A DNA stretch of 64,000 nt, taken from Lacticaseibacillus absianus. GTDB taxonomy: Bacteria; Bacillota; Bacilli; Lactobacillales; Lactobacillaceae. The position numbers were made by a program, and so were the translations under genes. The stretch covers positions 1 to 64,000 of the forward strand of contig NZ_JABEKX010000001.1 of the NCBI RefSeq assembly GCF_013407595.1, given 5' to 3'. Below the pieces are notes generated by a model. That model was not told the origin of the DNA and did no database searches. It saw nothing but the letters and a program-made list of their open reading frames with translations. This document shows, one piece after another, positions 55,905 to 64,000 of the stretch (positions within the stretch are counted from its first letter, which is position 1; the number at the start of each line of letters is the position of its first letter).

Positions 55905-56459
55905 ATGTCTATCACCACTCACAAGCCCGTCATCGGGGTCATCATGGGGAGCAATCGCACCGCGCGCATCGGCGGTGCAGTCGCCAACTGGGCACTGGAC
56001 GCCCTGCAACGCGACGATTACACGCTCCGCCTGATCGTTCTTGCCGAACTCGCCCTGCCCTTCCTTGATGAGCCCGACATCCTGGCCCATGGTCACTACC
56101 AGAACGCCAGCACCCAGCGTTTTGCCACGCTCATCGCCGGCTGCGATGGCTTCGTGCTCGTGTTTCCCCAGTACAACTGGGGCTACCCCGCGGTCTTGAA
56201 GAACGCCCTGGACACTGTGTACGCCGAATGGGCCGACAAACCCGTCGGCACCATCATCTATGGCAACCACGATATCCAGGCCGACATCGCGATCCGCCTG
56301 GTCCTGGCCGGGCTCAACATGCGCCAGCTCGCCACTAACGTTGGGCTGCGCCTGCGCCCGACGACGACCGCCGCCACGGTCGCCCAGGATTTTCGGCCTT
56401 TTTACCCGCTCGTTGAAGCGATGGGCACCGAGCTCGCCTTGCGCCTGACCCACGCCTGA
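55905..56459 (+). CDS. NADPH-dependent FMN reductase family protein
   Basis: A 184-residue flavodoxin-fold reductase. The FMN phosphate loop is VIGVIMGSNRTARIGGAV, and VLVFPQYNWGYPAVLKNALD is the isoalloxazine-binding block. It would reduce quinones, azo compounds or chromate with NAD(P)H. The start is ATG 55905 with GGGAGG at 55893-55898. Control by the divergent MarR is likely, perhaps in response to electrophiles or quinones. Confidence 0.93.
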   Translation: MSITTHKPVIGVIMGSNRTARIGGAVANWALDALQRDDYTLRLIVLAELALPFLDEPDILAHGHYQNASTQRFATLIAGCDGFVLVFPQYNWGYPAVLKNALDTVYAEWADKPVGTIIYGNHDIQADIAIRLVLAGLNMRQLATNVGLRLRPTTTAATVAQDFRPFYPLVEAMGTELALRLTHA

Positions 56460-56463
56460 ACGG

Positions 56464-57285
56464 TCACAACAACTGCTTCATCTGCACCCCGCGTACGCTG
56501 CGGACCTGATCGGCGACGATCAAGGCGGCCGGGTCGAGGCGTTCGATGATCGGGATCACTGCGGTCCACTCCCGCGCCGTGCAGACGAAGTAGACCACGT
56601 CTTGCGCCGCGCCGCTGTGGTAGCCGGTCGCCTTAAGCAGCGTGACGCCGTGGCCGAGCTGCGCGGACAAGGCCGCGGCGATCGCCTGGTGCTCTGGCGA
56701 GATCACCATCAGTGAATGCATCGCGCCGAAGCGGTCGAGGTACTGGTTCAGCACGACAGCGGAGACGTAGAGCTCCAGCACCGTCAGCAACATGTTCTGG
56801 AAGCCGATGACGGCGACAGACGGGAGCGCGACGCAGAGGTCGAAGGCCAGCGTCGCCGTGCCGTTTTTGACCCCGAAGTACTTATTGACGATCTTAGCCA
56901 AAATGGTACTGCCGGCAATGGTCCCGTTCGCGCGCAGGATCACGCCCATCGCAACGCCCATCAGCACCCCGCCGAACACCGCCGCGATGACGGTCTGCTG
57001 CGTGTGGTACGCCGCCCACACCGGCACACGCAGGAACACCGAGATCCAGGCGATCGCCCAGAGCGAGTACACGACCGTGCGCTTGTCTAAGAAGCGAAAC
57101 CCGACCCCCATCAGCAGGCCATTGAGCACCAGGTTCGTCAGCGCCGGTGGGATGCTCAGCGCGTAGTACCCGATGGTCGTCAGCCCCGTCACCCCGCCTT
57201 CGCCGATGCGATTGGGGATCAGAAAATAATTGATCGCGACCGCGTAGAGCGCCGCCCCCAGCATGATCTGCACGCCATTTTTCAC
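56464..57285 (-). CDS. YitT family membrane protein
   Basis: A 273-residue protein. Five or six membrane helices (about 1-190: YFLIPNRIGEGGVTGLTTIG, GVAMGVILRANGTIAGSTIL) are followed by a cytosolic DUF2179 domain (about 195-273, VYFVCTAREWTAVIPIIERL). The function is unknown, though the fold is often linked to transport. The start is unclear: GTG 57285 is far from the GGAGGAGAG ribosome site, and CTG 57300 would have better spacing. It is convergent with the FMN reductase gene, with only four bases between them. Confidence 0.88.
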   Translation of the reverse strand: MKNGVQIMLGAALYAVAINYFLIPNRIGEGGVTGLTTIGYYALSIPPALTNLVLNGLLMGVGFRFLDKRTVVYSLWAIAWISVFLRVPVWAAYHTQQTVIAAVFGGVLMGVAMGVILRANGTIAGSTILAKIVNKYFGVKNGTATLAFDLCVALPSVAVIGFQNMLLTVLELYVSAVVLNQYLDRFGAMHSLMVISPEHQAIAAALSAQLGHGVTLLKATGYHSGAAQDVVYFVCTAREWTAVIPIIERLDPAALIVADQVRSVRGVQMKQLL

Positions 57286-57432
57286 TGTCTGTCTGATCAG
57301 TCTCTCCTCCTCTTGTCCTCCTGCTATTGTAGGCCAGGCGTGGCGGAAAAACGAGGCGTATTCTTGGCGAGCGCCCCCCTTCTTCTGCTATGCTGGGCAT
57401 GTATCACCATCACTCAAAGGAGGACAATTGCG

Positions 57433-57903
57433 ATGCATCTGACCCAAACTAAAGAAACCTTGAACCAACTGGTCGCAGACCTGAGCCAACTCTCGGTGGT
57501 CGTCCACCAGACGCACTGGTACATGCGGGGCCCTGAGTTCCTGCACCTTCACCCACTGATGGATAAGTTCATGGACGAACTCAACGACCAGCTCGATGTG
57601 GTCTCCGAGCGCCTGATCACCCTCGACGGTGCCCCGTACTCCACGCTCCGCGAGTTCGCCGACCACACCGGCATCGAAGACGCCCCAGGCAGCTGGGACC
57701 AATCGACCCCGGAACGCCTTGAGACCCTGGTCCGAGACTACCGCTACCTCGCCGGCGTCTACCAGCACGGGATCGAAGTCTCCGGTGCGGAAGGTGATGA
57801 TTCCACCCAAGACATCTTCATCGGGTTTAAGACCGCGATCGAAAAGAAAATCTGGATGATGCAGGCCCACCTGGGCAAGGCCCCAGAGATCGATCCCGAA
57901 TAG
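57433..57903 (+). CDS. dps: DNA-binding ferritin-like protein Dps
   Basis: A 156-residue canonical Dps. The ferroxidase ligands are in VVHQTHWYMRGPEFLHLHPL, MDKFMDELNDQLDVVSERL and the following helix; the conserved Trp is in HWYM. It forms 12-mers that bind DNA and oxidise Fe2+ with H2O2. ATG 57433 follows AAAGGAGGACA; TATGCT at about 57389 is a likely -10. A very strong terminator follows. It is clearly different from the acidic-tailed paralogue at 44767. Confidence 0.96.
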   Translation: MHLTQTKETLNQLVADLSQLSVVVHQTHWYMRGPEFLHLHPLMDKFMDELNDQLDVVSERLITLDGAPYSTLREFADHTGIEDAPGSWDQSTPERLETLVRDYRYLAGVYQHGIEVSGAEGDDSTQDIFIGFKTAIEKKIWMMQAHLGKAPEIDPE

Positions 57904-58310
57904 GTTCAGGGCAGCACAAAGGGCCCCGCATACATGCACACACCGATCTGACCGGTCGCCGTTCTGCATGTAGCAGACCGCGCCACCCTGACATCAGAAC
58001 CCAAGAGCGTCTACGCTTCCTCGTGTTGTCCTAGGACAACACGGCGCGCGTAGGCCTTTTTTGATTGCAAGTGCGCGTCTAGCACGTGGTCTAGGTCAAT
58101 GTCCGCATCCAATACTGCACTTGCCCGAACGCAAAACACTCAGTTGAGTTAGGGGCGGATTAGTTTAAATTTAGCTTAACTCGCCACCTAATACCGTTGT
58201 TCTTAATATATCTTGCTAATAACCCGTATAGTGTCGCGACCCTAAAAAAAATAAGTGTTTACAGCGTTCCTTGAATTGGTATACCTTACTATCTGCTCCG
58301 GCGACCGACC
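57904..58310. other. 407-base intergenic region, partly low in GC
   Basis: It starts with the dps terminator. Then comes a stretch (58120-58270) with much A/T, such as TTTAAATTTAGC and CCTAAAAAAAATAAG, unlike the surrounding DNA. No gene is seen on either strand. It may be foreign or degraded DNA. Confidence 0.55.
58009..58062 (+). terminator. Strong dps terminator
   Basis: GTCTACGC and GCGTAGGC pair outside a perfect 22-base palindrome centred on CCTAGG (58022-58043), followed by TTTTTT. Confidence 0.92.
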
Positions 58311-58553
58311 TTGAAGCAGGTCTATATCGCCTATTACCGAATGCTCCGGCCCTATTTTTTTCCGTTTCTGATCACCAAACTGCTTGCCTTGGTAATTTGG
58401 CCACACGTCATGGCTTGGCTCTGGATCGGGCTCTCTGCGTTGATCTGGCTGACGTTGGTCCTCGCTCGCACGCACCCGCGACACCCCATGCCCAGCGGGC
58501 TCACACTGTTGGTCCTGATCGCCATGCGGGTGCTCGCCCACCTTTATTTTTAG
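58311..58553 (+). CDS. Small hydrophobic membrane protein, unknown
   Basis: An 80-residue frame with two to three membrane helices (about 14-30, 33-50 and 64-79: PFLITKLLALVIW, MAWLWIGLSALIWLTLVLAR, LTLLVLIAMRVLAHLYF). Its length and character recall small immunity-type or stress membrane proteins, but I recognise no family. The start is unsure: TTG 58311 has no clear ribosome site; ATG 58341 is the alternative. It sits next to a low-GC stretch. Confidence 0.5.
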   Translation: MKQVYIAYYRMLRPYFFPFLITKLLALVIWPHVMAWLWIGLSALIWLTLVLARTHPRHPMPSGLTLLVLIAMRVLAHLYF

Positions 58554-58655
58554 GCGTCGCCTGAGCGCCTAGGAGGCGTCCTTAGCGTCCGCTACCTTGC
58601 GTGGCCCGAGCAACTTTCGGTGACATCCCGATCCGTTGCGCTAGTGATACACCCA

Positions 58656-58713
58656 AAACGAGCGGACACGACCGCGCTGGCCCTCGCCAGCGTCACCCGT
58701 GTCCGCTCATTTT
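58656..58713 (-). terminator. Terminator of the DfsB-like gene
   Basis: GAGCGGACACG pairs with CGTGTCCGCTC around an inner GCTGG/CCAGC stem; an A run lies on its left. Confidence 0.85.
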
Positions 58714-58734
58714 AAATTTTGCGTGTCAGTCGTC

Positions 58735-59265
58735 TTATGCGTGTGTCAACGGCGTGTCCGCACGGTGCTGCTGCTTATAGCGGCGCAGGACCTTGATCGC
58801 CCACGCGTAGTGCTGCGCGGTGACCATGCCAGCGTACTCGCCGAGCACCATCGGGCCAGTCCACGAGTAGAAGCGCTGCCGAAACAACTGCTCGTTAGTC
58901 AACCCTTCGAACTGCGTCATCGCTGCTTCGTACCCGCCGTCAAACGCGCGCTGCGCGTCGGCCAGGCTGGTCGTCTGGTTTTGTCGCCAGACCTTACGGC
59001 TCAGGTGGCCGGCCGTTGCCCAAGTGTACGGTTCAGGCATAAAGCGCGCCGGCGTCCCCGCCAGATTCGCGGTGCTCCAGTCGAGGTACATCTTCTGCCA
59101 CGCGGCCAGCTGCACGAGCACATCGCGCACGTTGTGGTCACGCCCCTTGAACGCGAACCGGCCCGTCTGTGCGGTGGGACCGAGACTGGCGATCAAGGCC
59201 ATCAGTCGGTCGTGGTGTTGGTAACTGCTGAGGATCAGTTCTTGTCGTGATTGCGGTTTTGCCAT
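58735..59265 (-). CDS. ClbS/DfsB family four-helix-bundle protein
   Basis: A 176-residue DinB-like protein of the DUF1706/ClbS family. RQELILSSYQHHDRLMALI, HNVRDVLVQLAAWQKMYLDW, FMPEPYTWATAGHLSRKVW and MVTAQHYAWAIKVLRRYK are recognisable. ClbS is a cyclopropane hydrolase that protects E. coli from colibactin, and DfsB is linked to bacillithiol-type chemistry; the role here is unknown. ATG 59265 follows GGAGATGATCTC. Confidence 0.88.
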   Translation of the reverse strand: MAKPQSRQELILSSYQHHDRLMALIASLGPTAQTGRFAFKGRDHNVRDVLVQLAAWQKMYLDWSTANLAGTPARFMPEPYTWATAGHLSRKVWRQNQTTSLADAQRAFDGGYEAAMTQFEGLTNEQLFRQRFYSWTGPMVLGEYAGMVTAQHYAWAIKVLRRYKQQHRADTPLTHA

Positions 59266-59497
59266 GAGATCATCTCCTCTCAGGGATTTGACTTTAAGCT
59301 CACCTTAATAACGTCTCCACCGCTATCATGGTCCATCTGCTCGGTTGTTGCAAGCCCCTCACGGTCCGAATACCACAATCGTTAGGTCGACTTGACTCCG
59401 CCGTGCTCGCTAAGCCCGACGCGCGCCTTGGAGACACTTTGCTTTACAGGGGCGCGCGTCGCGTATACAATGCTGGCAACGAGGGGAGGGGATCCAC

Positions 59498-59725
59498 ATG
59501 AAGCGTGATCGAGCCGACTTATATCGCAAGGTCGTCACCGGCGTTGTGGCTTTCGTAGTTGGTGGTCTATGGTATCTGATTTGGACACGGTTCCAGTTCA
59601 TGAGTTCTGACCTTTTCTGGGTCAGTTGGCTAGTGCTGATGATGACGATCAATTACTTTCCACACGTCGCTCGATTGGCCCAAAAAGTGTCCCGACAACT
59701 GATGGCGTGGCGCCAGAACCGTTGA
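59498..59725 (+). CDS. Small membrane protein, unknown
   Basis: A 75-residue protein with two membrane helices (about 11-28 VVTGVVAFVVGGLWYLIW and 37-52 DLFWVSWLVLMMTINYF) and basic ends. The GC content is lower than in the neighbours. ATG 59498 has GGGGAGG about 10 bases upstream. It is convergent with rpsR. No family is recognised. Confidence 0.7.
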   Translation: MKRDRADLYRKVVTGVVAFVVGGLWYLIWTRFQFMSSDLFWVSWLVLMMTINYFPHVARLAQKVSRQLMAWRQNR

Positions 59726-59767
59726 TCGGCTTCACGCCAGGGCCGATCCACTCGGTGCGCATGCGCA

Positions 59768-59806
59768 CAAAAAAAGCGCCGCCCCACATGACTGTGAGAC
59801 GGCGCT
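59768..59806 (-). terminator. rpsR operon terminator
   Basis: AGCGCCG and CGGCGCT pair; seven A on the left give a T run on the minus strand, just after the rpsR stop. Confidence 0.88.
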
Positions 59807-59814
59807 GATCGCGA

Positions 59815-60051
59815 TTAGTCTTCCGCAACGAACGGAAGCAGGCCCATGATGCGGGACCGCTTGATCGCAACGGTCAGCTTACGCTGGTTCTTGGCGCTGG
59901 TGCCGGTCACCCGACGAGGCAAGATCTTGCCACGCTCGGAAACGAAACGCTCCAGCAGGTTGGTGTCTTTGTAGTCGATATATTCGATATGGTTAGCGGC
60001 GATGAAGTCTACCTTACGGCGACGACGGCCACCACGACGTTGTTGTGCCAT
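59815..60051 (-). CDS. rpsR: 30S ribosomal protein S18
   Basis: A 78-residue protein of the usual length. The basic N terminus [17 protein letters not shown] is followed by [20 protein letters not shown] and [15 protein letters not shown]. It binds 16S rRNA with S6. ATG 60051 has AGGAG 9 bases upstream. It is the last gene of rpsF-ssb-rpsR. Confidence 0.98.
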   Translation of the reverse strand: MAQQRRGGRRRRKVDFIAANHIEYIDYKDTNLLERFVSERGKILPRRVTGTSAKNQRKLTVAIKRSRIMGLLPFVAED

Positions 60052-60076
60052 TGATGTCACTCCTTTTCACTGATTT

Positions 60077-60637
60077 CTAGAACGGCAGATCATCATCGGA
60101 GATGTCGATCGACTTGCCACTATCGGCAAATGGATCCTGACTCGCAAAGTTGTCGTTGCCGGCTGGCGTGGACGGCTTGCTGGTCGGTGTCGATGATGGG
60201 GCGGGGTTACTGCCGAAACTTGGCGCCGGCTGTGTCGGCTGGCCGCCAAAGTTCTGATTGTAGCCGTTGGATTGATCCCCTGGCTGCGCTGGCTCGGACG
60301 GACGCGCTTGCGTCGTTGCCCGGGATTCCAGCAGCGCAAAGTTCTCAACGACGACTTCGGTGACATAGACACGCTGGCCTTGATTGTTCTCGTAGTTACG
60401 AGTCTGAATGTGGCCTTCGACCCCGATCAGTGATCCCTTACGCGTGAAGTTGCTGAGATTCTCAGCACTCTTACGCCAGATCACGCAGTTGATGAAGTCG
60501 GTCTCACGCTGACCCTGTTGGTTCGTGAACTGGCGGTCGACCGCCAGCGTGAACGACCCAACCGCGGTCCCGCCCTGCGTATAGCGCAGTTCGATATCGC
60601 GAGTCAGACGACCCGTCAAAGAAACGTTGTTGATCAT
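60077..60637 (-). CDS. ssb: Single-stranded DNA-binding protein
   Basis: A 186-residue SSB. The OB fold covers about 1-105 (NNVSLTGRLTRDIELRYTQG, DFINCVIWRKSAENLSNFTR, GHIQTRNYENNQGQRVYVTE). A Gln/Pro/Ser-rich linker leads to the conserved acidic tip DISDDDLPF that binds repair and replication partners. It lies between rpsF and rpsR, as in most Firmicutes. Confidence 0.98.
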   Translation of the reverse strand: MINNVSLTGRLTRDIELRYTQGGTAVGSFTLAVDRQFTNQQGQRETDFINCVIWRKSAENLSNFTRKGSLIGVEGHIQTRNYENNQGQRVYVTEVVVENFALLESRATTQARPSEPAQPGDQSNGYNQNFGGQPTQPAPSFGSNPAPSSTPTSKPSTPAGNDNFASQDPFADSGKSIDISDDDLPF

Positions 60638-60674
60638 TCCTTCAGCTCCCCTTCGTTATAGTTTGGACTATGAA

Positions 60675-60971
60675 TTAGTCTTCGCGCTTAACGATCATCT
60701 GACGAAGAATGTCGCCAGAGATCTTAGCCAAACGATCGAATTCATCGATCGCAGCAGAGTCTTCCGCAGTCGCGTTCACGATGTGGTAGATCCCTTCGCT
60801 GTACTTCTTGATCTCATAGGCAAACTTACGCTTTTGCCAATCCTTGGAATCAATGATGGTTGCACCATTTTCCTTCAGAATATTGTCAAAACGTTCAACC
60901 AGTTGTGCCTTCGCTTCTTCATCCATATCAGGACGGATGATGTAAGTGATCTCATACTTAGTTTCAGCCAT
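60675..60971 (-). CDS. rpsF: 30S ribosomal protein S6
   Basis: A 98-residue S6 with [20 protein letters not shown] and [23 protein letters not shown] 60971 was chosen over a GTG at 60983 that overlaps the GGAGG. First gene of rpsF-ssb-rpsR. Its leader has a promoter and a candidate S6:S18-binding hairpin. Confidence 0.98.
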   Translation of the reverse strand: MAETKYEITYIIRPDMDEEAKAQLVERFDNILKENGATIIDSKDWQKRKFAYEIKKYSEGIYHIVNATAEDSAAIDEFDRLAKISGDILRQMIVKRED

Positions 60972-61014
60972 TTGACGTTTCACCTCCTTGTGGACTTTGG
61001 CCCCTAATTCCTAG

Positions 61015-61089
61015 GAGCAAGGAGTAAGCCGGCCAGAAAGGCACATGCTCACAAGCTAATAGTCTACCATAATGCCACCTAAAAAACAA
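61015..61089 (-). promoter_or_regulatory. rpsF promoter and candidate S6:S18 leader hairpin
   Basis: On the minus strand TTGTTT (61084-61089), 17 bases, TAGACT (61061-61066). In the leader, GAGCA (61046-61050) pairs with TGCTC (61015-61019), enclosing GGCCGGC with a CCG (61030-61032). A bulged CCG is the hallmark of the known S6:S18 autoregulatory leader. I have not modelled the fold. Confidence 0.45.
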
Positions 61090-61181
61090 AGCCTTCTCAC
61101 CGTGACACCTTAACATTACGCCAACGCAAGGCTTTCCCCGTGGCGGGGCCCAAACTTTTTTGGCAGCGCAAGCAATGGGCG

Positions 61182-61351
61182 CAGCTAGCCAGTCTGCTAA
61201 GTGCGGCCTGGCGTCGCTCTGGTTCGTCGAGCACCGCCACGCCAACGCAGGTACGTCTAGCGACGATAAGCGCATCACACCCAAGTGCAGGGTGCAATGC
61301 GCTTATCTCAGCTAGCCGGCCTGCTAAGTACGGCCTGGCGTCGCTCTGGTT
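61182..61351 (-). repeat. Tandem palindromic intergenic repeat array, inverted copy of the 33-kb array
   Basis: A 43-base block at 61182-61224 recurs at 61309-61351 with three mismatches (period 127). Unit C (61215-61315) is the reverse complement of the 33-kb units: it starts CGCTCTGGTTCGTCGAGC. It contains the hairpin GATAAGCGCAT..CACCC / GGGTG..ATGCGCTTATC (61265-61307) with loop AAGTGCA. The array reaches the mgtC stop codon. The whole gap 60972-61349 holds only the rpsF leader and this array. Confidence 0.85.
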
Positions 61352-62054
61352 ACAAGCTCACCGTCTGGATCCGCATGATGTTCTTGTTCAGCGAGATGTC
61401 CTCGATCACGTCGGCGTAGTTCATCGTCTTGGGGATCTCGATCTCGTAGATGTTGACGTAGATCTGCGCGTCATCGGTCTGGGTCACCCGGAAGTTGACA
61501 TCATTGACCGTGATGTTGTGCGCCTCGAAGTAGTTCTGGATGAACTCCTTGGTCTCCAGCTTGTGCCGGTACTGGATCTCGATCTTCTTCATCGGGTTGA
61601 TGTGGATCAGCCGCTTGAGAAAAACCAGGACAAGGATCACGATGATCGCACTGGCGACGGCGATCTCGTAGTTGCCCATCCCGATCGCCAGGCCGATACC
61701 GGCGACGGCCCAGAGGCTTGCCGCGGTGGTCAGACCACGTACGGCGCGGTGCTGGACCATGATGGTGCCGGCGCCGAGGAAGCCGATGCCGGAGACCACT
61801 TGCGCGATCAGCCGCGCATCATCGGCGCGCAGCACCCCGGCCAGCTTCGGGTACTGGGTCGCGGTGTTCAGCGCGTTGAAGCCGATCTCTTTTTGCACCA
61901 GCGCGATGATGCAGGCCCCGACGCAGACCAGCACGTGGGTCTTGATCCCGGCGGGGCGGTTCTTCTGCTCGCGGTCGTAGCCGATCGCACCGGAGACGAG
62001 CACCGCCAGCAGCAGGCGCCCGATGATCTCCGCAAAACTCAATTCAAACGTCAT
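61350..62054 (-). CDS. MgtC/SapB family membrane protein
   Basis: A 234-residue protein. Residues 1-140 are the MgtC domain with four or five helices (GRLLLAVLVSGAIGYDREQK, VVSGIGFLGAGTIM, GLTTAASLWAVAGIGLAIG); residues 155-234 are an ACT-like cytosolic domain. Relatives in intracellular bacteria aid growth at low Mg2+; in lactobacilli the role is unknown. It sits between gyrA and rpsF, which are usually direct neighbours. ATG 62054. Confidence 0.93.
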   Translation of the reverse strand: MTFELSFAEIIGRLLLAVLVSGAIGYDREQKNRPAGIKTHVLVCVGACIIALVQKEIGFNALNTATQYPKLAGVLRADDARLIAQVVSGIGFLGAGTIMVQHRAVRGLTTAASLWAVAGIGLAIGMGNYEIAVASAIIVILVLVFLKRLIHINPMKKIEIQYRHKLETKEFIQNYFEAHNITVNDVNFRVTQTDDAQIYVNIYEIEIPKTMNYADVIEDISLNKNIMRIQTVSL

Positions 62055-62148
62055 GGTAACCTCTCTTTTCTTCTCAATCTAACCTGACACAGACCTGACA
62101 AAACACTAAACCAATCTGCACCATCAGGCGACCGGGCGCCGCCGGTCA

Positions 62149-62203
62149 GATAAGCACAACCCCCCGCAAAACCTAGGCTCGGGTTTCACAGGGGGCGCTT
62201 ATC
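62149..62203. repeat. Imperfect palindrome after gyrA
   Basis: GATAAGCACAACCCCC pairs imperfectly with GGGGGCGCTTATC, with an inner AAACC/GGGTTT stem. It probably ends gyrA transcription and resembles the dispersed palindromes at 18.6 and 61.3 kb in its GATAAGC end. Confidence 0.6.
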
Positions 62204-62244
62204 GCTAGGTACGATCGTGCCGCGACGCGACACGGCCGGATCAA

Positions 62245-64000
62245 TTATTCTGCGTCGTCCGGATCATCCTGATCGGCTTCCGCGCGATCCAGCAGCTCGC
62301 TGATCTGCGCGGTCGCATCCCCGGCCGGGGTGCCGAGATCGACTGGCGTCTCGGTGGTCGGCTGGTCGTCCACCGCGTCGGTGCCGGTCGCAACGGGCGC
62401 GGTCGGGTCGCCAGCCGGCGTGGTGCCTTCTGGCTCATCCGGCTCCGGTTCGACCTTCGCCATGGTCGCGACCTTGGCGCCGTCGTCCACGCGGATCAGG
62501 CGCACGCCGAGCGTGGCGCGGCCGGTCTGGCTGACGGTATCAATGTTGAAGCGGATCATGACGCCGGAATCGGTCATCACCATGATGTCCTCATCGCCCT
62601 TGACGGTGGCGACGCCGGCCAGCGGTCCGTTCTTCTCGGTCACATTGGCCGTCTTGATCCCCTTACCCCCGCGGCCCTTGATCGGGTATTCCGCGGCTGG
62701 GGTGCGCTTCCCGTACCCTTTTTCAGAGATGACGAAGACTTCTGCGTCCGGGGCCAAGATGTCAGACCCGACCACGTAGTCGCCGTCGCGCAGGCGTACG
62801 CCGCGCACACCGGTCGCGCTGCGGCCCATGCTGCGGATATCCGCCTCCTTGAAGGTGACCGAGTAACCGAGGTGGGTCCCGATGAACAGGGTGTCGTCAC
62901 CGCTGGTCGGGATCACATTCGACAGCTCGTCGTCTTCCTTCATGTTCAAGGCGATCAGTCCGTTCTTCCGGATGTTGAAGAAATCGCTGATCGGCGTGCG
63001 CTTGACCACGCCGTTCTTGGTGACGAAGAACAGGAACTGCTCGCCGTCGCCACCTGGGGTGACATTGATGACCGTCTGGATCTTCTCGTTATTGCTGATC
63101 CCCAGCAGGTTGATGATCGGGATCCCCTTGGCCGTGCGGCTGTATTCTGGGATCTCGTAACCCTTGCTCCGGTAGACCTTCCCGGTGTTGGTGAAGAACA
63201 GCAGGATGTCATGGGTCGAGGTGGAGACGATGTGCTCGACAAAATCATCGTCGTGCACGCCCATCCCCTGCAGGCCACGCCCGCCTCGGTTCTGGGTCTT
63301 GAACTCGCTGGACGGCAACCGCTTGACGTACCCGTTATGCGTCAGCGTGATCACCACGTTCTCCTCTTCGATCAGGTCCTCGTCTTCGATGTTCAGGTCC
63401 TCGCCGACCAACAGCTCAGTGCGCCGCTTGTCGCCGAACTTGCGCTGGATCTCCAGCAGCTCGTCGTAGATGATCTGGTGGACCCGCTCAGGCTTGGCCA
63501 AGATGTCCTTGTAATCGGCAATGGCGGCCTGCACGTCGGTGAACTCGTTTTCGACCTTCTCGCGTTCCAGTCCGGTCAGGCGGACCAGACGCATGTCGAG
63601 GATCGCCTGGCTCTGCTTGTCGGACAGCGCGTACTTGTCCATCAAGATGACCTTGGCCTTATCACCGGTCTCACTGGAGCGGATGATGCTGATGATCGCG
63701 TCGATGTGATCGAGCGCGATCTTCAACCCTTCCAAGATGTGGGCGCGCGCTTCGGCCTTTTTGAGGTCGAACTGGGTCCGCCGGCGAATGACGCTCTCTT
63801 GGTGTTGCAGGTAGTACGTCAGGATCTCCTTGAGGCTCAGGGTCTTCGGCGCCCCGTTGACGATAGCGACCATGTTGAAGGAGAACCCAGTCTGTAGCGG
63901 CGTCAGCTTGAACAGGTTGTTCAACACGACGGTCGCCGACATGTCGCGGCGGATGTCGATCGTGATGCGCATCCCGTCGCGGTCGGATTCATCGTTCAGG
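62245..64000 (-). CDS. gyrA: DNA gyrase subunit A (3' part; 5' end outside the window)
   Basis: The last 584 residues of GyrA; the frame is open to the window edge, so the catalytic Tyr and the quinolone region are not seen. Visible are the coiled-coil and tower parts (QSQAILDMRLVRLTGLEREK), the C-terminal beta-propeller with the GyrA box QNRGGRGLQGM (about residue 235 of the visible part), and an acidic Asp/Glu-rich tail ending DDPDDAE. It introduces negative supercoils with GyrB. The leftward direction puts gyrB and oriC to the right. Confidence 0.98.
   Translation of the reverse strand, partial: LNDESDRDGMRITIDIRRDMSATVVLNNLFKLTPLQTGFSFNMVAIVNGAPKTLSLKEILTYYLQHQESVIRRRTQFDLKKAEARAHILEGLKIALDHIDAIISIIRSSETGDKAKVILMDKYALSDKQSQAILDMRLVRLTGLEREKVENEFTDVQAAIADYKDILAKPERVHQIIYDELLEIQRKFGDKRRTELLVGEDLNIEDEDLIEEENVVITLTHNGYVKRLPSSEFKTQNRGGRGLQGMGVHDDDFVEHIVSTSTHDILLFFTNTGKVYRSKGYEIPEYSRTAKGIPIINLLGISNNEKIQTVINVTPGGDGEQFLFFVTKNGVVKRTPISDFFNIRKNGLIALNMKEDDELSNVIPTSGDDTLFIGTHLGYSVTFKEADIRSMGRSATGVRGVRLRDGDYVVGSDILAPDAEVFVISEKGYGKRTPAAEYPIKGRGGKGIKTANVTEKNGPLAGVATVKGDEDIMVMTDSGVMIRFNIDTVSQTGRATLGVRLIRVDDGAKVATMAKVEPEPDEPEGTTPAGDPTAPVATGTDAVDDQPTTETPVDLGTPAGDATAQISELLDRAEADQDDPDDAE

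Noticed and set aside
60311-60324. Noc-box-like CCCGGG site inside ssb, and others at 7410, 11205, 35509, 43622 and 49477
   Set aside because: Outside the CCCGGG centre they match few of the remaining positions.

Overview
The window is GC-rich chromosomal DNA from a low-complexity-genome Firmicute, almost certainly a high-GC member of the Lactobacillaceae (a Lacticaseibacillus-like or related genus; the genus is my inference). The evidence is the gene set and order around gyrA, rpsF-ssb-rpsR, gdpP-rplI-dnaB and purA, which in lactobacilli lie beside oriC, together with Gram-positive AGGAGG ribosome binding sites, a PTS/LicT beta-glucoside operon, an HPK10/LytTR pair and lactobacilli-type NiaP/NiaR. 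gyrA reads leftwards off the right edge, so oriC should lie a few kb to the right. Two good ParB parS sites and a third near-match inside the window fit that placement.

Layout. 1-2040: the right end of an integrative element, visibly lower in GC (broken rep fragment, DUF3173 excisionase-like gene, tyrosine integrase), inserted so that the 3' end of a MerR-family gene is replaced. 2470-3015: four 37-bp tandem repeats between merR and a small membrane protein gene. 3.1-10.1 kb: a leftward housekeeping block with purA, an unknown four-repeat protein, dnaB, rplI and gdpP. 10.2-59.8 kb: about 49 kb of accessory and metabolic genes between gdpP and rpsR, which are normally neighbours. It carries niacin uptake (niaP/niaR), a Ca-type P-ATPase, ktrB-ktrA potassium uptake, azlCD, an orphan solute-binding lipoprotein, a membrane-fused PstS-like protein, a heterodimeric ABC exporter with a histidine kinase and a response regulator broken by an amber codon, a LicT-bglP-bglA operon with a RAT, an ECF sigma/DUF4179 pair, a multicopper oxidase, a fused double acetyltransferase, and a metal P-ATPase plus HMA-chaperone/Dps pair of operons sharing an identical FNR-like box. 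It ends with murE, MarR/FMN-reductase, dps and small membrane proteins. 59.8-64 kb: rpsR-ssb-rpsF, mgtC and the 3' two-thirds of gyrA.

Regulation visible in the DNA: candidate NiaR operators at niaP and, unexpectedly, at the orphan lipoprotein; class-II (-41.5) FNR-like sites at two metal/Dps promoters; MarR palindromes; a TGAAAC ECF promoter; a RAT antiterminator; a candidate S6:S18 leader on rpsF; three parS sites, one spanning the ktrA start codon; and Noc-like CCCGGG palindromes. A family of long intergenic palindromes with a TAAGTGCA-type loop is scattered through the window, in tandem at 33.0 and 61.2 kb.

I found no tRNA, rRNA, CRISPR array or insertion sequence. No single locus is plainly a new multi-gene system. 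The best leads are the FNR-like metal/Dps regulon, the NiaR-like control of the lipoprotein, the four-repeat protein beside dnaB, the nonsense-mutated regulator, and the palindromic repeat family.
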